NCBI RefSeq assembly: GCF_047495875.1
Contig: NC_092459.1
Coordinates: 20,693,795 to 20,757,794 of the forward strand
Direction: 5' to 3'
From: Pithys albifrons albifrons
Taxonomy: Eukaryota > Chordata > Aves > Passeriformes > Thamnophilidae
DNA: 64,000 nucleotides
Of this stretch, positions 62,800 through 64,000 are shown in pieces. The notes under the pieces are model-generated. The model made no database searches, was not told the DNA's origin, and saw only the letters and a program-made list of their open reading frames with translations. Within the stretch, counting starts at the first letter, position 1, and each line of letters begins with the position of its first letter. The translations under genes and the position numbers were made by a program.

Positions 62800-64000
62800 A
62801 ACAATGTAATCATCAGGCACTGTCAACATGGGTTCGCAAAGTGCAAGTCCTGTTCACCTAATTTAATAAGGTCATAGTGGATGAAGGGAAGGCAGTGGAT
62901 GTAGTTTTTCCTGAATTTTAGTAAGATTCTTGATACTGCCCTCACAGCGTCCTTCTATAGAAGTTTTTGTGTGAGATGAGCAAGTTCATGTCACATTTAG
63001 TGTAAACCTGGTTGAATAGCAGAGTTCAGTAGGTTCACACCCACATGAACTGGCTGAAGGGCAGAGCTCATAGGTTTACTGTGATTGGGTCTACATCTGG
63101 CTGGCAACTGGTCACCAGAGGTATTCCTCAAGGTTAATTCTAGAGTCAGTTATGCTCAATATATTTATCAATGATCTGGATGTGCGAATTTAATGCATCA
63201 TTACCAAGCCTGTTGATGATTCCAAACTGCAAGGTGCTGTTTGAAAGGACAAGATGCATTGCAGAGAGATCTAGGTAGACTGGAGCATTGGGCACTGATT
63301 AACAGAATGAAATTTAACAAGTTCAAGTGCCAAATTCTGCACCTGGGATGGAGTAATGCCAGGCACAAGTCTCAGCTGGGAAAGGAGTGGCTGGAGAGCA
63401 GCCCTGCAGAAAGAGGTCTGGGAGTGCTGGTCAGCAGCAGGCTTGGCATGAGCCAGCAATGTGCCCTGGCAGCCAAGAAGGCAAATCCCACCCTGAGGTG
63501 CATCAAACACAGCACTTAGAACCAGCAGGTGAAAAGAGGTGACTATCTTAATGTACTTGGCATTGGTGCAGTCTCACCTTGAGAACTGTGTGCAGTTCCG
63601 GGCCCAAGCATTTAAGAAGGACATGAAGGTCCTTGAATGCCTCCAGAGGTGGATAACAAAGCTGGTGTAAGGCTGGAAGGCAAGCCCTGTTAGGAGCATC
63701 TGATGATTTCATGCTTTTCTACTTTAGAGAAAGGGAGACTGAGGGAGGCCCACATTTCTCTCTACAGCTTCTTGAGGAGGGGAAGCAGAAAGGAGAGTGC
63801 TGATCTCTTCCTGGCATCCAGTAGCAGGATGTGGAGGAATTCAAAGCTGTGTCAGCAGAGGTTTAGAGTGGACATTTCTACACCAAGACAGTATTCAGAA
63901 ACTGGAACAGGCTACCTTTAACTTTTGGTCAGTCCTGAACTGGTCAGGCAATCAGACTAGAAGACTTTAGGTCCTTTCCAATTGAAACATGCTATGCTAT
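62800..64000 (+). mobile_element. CR1 LINE, RT domain to 3' end, running off the window
   Basis: A plus-strand CR1 copy from the RT region (CAACATGGGTTCGC, GGATGAAGGGAAGGCAGTGGA, GATCTGGATG) to near its 3' terminus at the window edge (GTCCTTTCCAATTGAAAC). The catalytic Asp-Asp codons of the RT motif are still visible at 63,215-63,220, but the frame is broken by stops and shifts. The 92-codon frame at 63,241-63,519 is genuine CR1 ORF2 sequence ([14 protein letters not shown], then [20 protein letters not shown]). Its 5' end faces the 5' end of the minus-strand CR1 next to it. Confidence 0.92.

Noticed and set aside
63241..63519. 92-codon ORF as a host gene
   Set aside because: It is the CR1 ORF2 segment after the RT catalytic motif, inside a broken LINE copy.
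61471..64000. One CR1 element with a twin-priming 5' inversion
   Set aside because: Both halves contain the RT domain and the 3' region, so they overlap in element coordinates and must be two insertions.

Overview
The window is AT-rich, non-coding vertebrate DNA that looks like part of a bird genome, most likely a passerine. The evidence is the repeats. There are many 5'-truncated CR1 (chicken repeat 1) LINE copies ending in the avian tail that resembles TTCTATGAT. There are solo avian endogenous-retrovirus LTRs. There is also one SINE built from a tRNA-Ile head and a CR1-like tail, an architecture known from passerines. I found no intact protein-coding gene, rRNA, functional tRNA or CRISPR array. 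The open reading frames are short, several of the longest start with TTG or GTG rather than ATG, and many lie inside repeats.

Layout. 1-3,490: unique AT-rich DNA. 3,491-3,829: CR1 3' end. 3,830-10,711: AT-rich DNA with a consensus-quality CTCF motif near 6.4 kb and a MAF-type motif at 10.6 kb. 10,712-11,256: solo LTR. 11,257-19,009: mostly unique DNA with a tiny CR1 stub at 12.48 kb. 19,010-19,976: long solo LTR carrying a perfect CRE and an inverted copy of that module. 23,401-23,713: CR1. 25,096-25,722: solo LTR with a perfect 5-bp target-site duplication. 26,552-28,000: LTR-like segment, then a 135-bp tandem duplication whose second unit is interrupted by the tRNA-Ile SINE. 30,696-30,855: CR1 stub. 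36,888-38,311: CR1 reverse-transcriptase remnant with a second CR1 nested inside it. 38,312-54,660: long unique AT-rich stretch. 54,664-55,174: CR1. 61,471-62,765 (minus) and 62,800-64,000 (plus): two CR1 copies arranged head to head.

The region fits an intron or an intergenic interval, and nothing in it works as a multi-gene system. The items most worth checking are the candidate regulatory motifs (CTCF, two MAF/NF-E2-like sites, the CRE inverted repeat in an LTR), a perfect 17-bp-stem hairpin at 56.4 kb, the SINE nested in a tandem repeat, and a possible exon on the minus strand near 30.2 kb. All repeat-family assignments come from recognition by eye. No database search was run.
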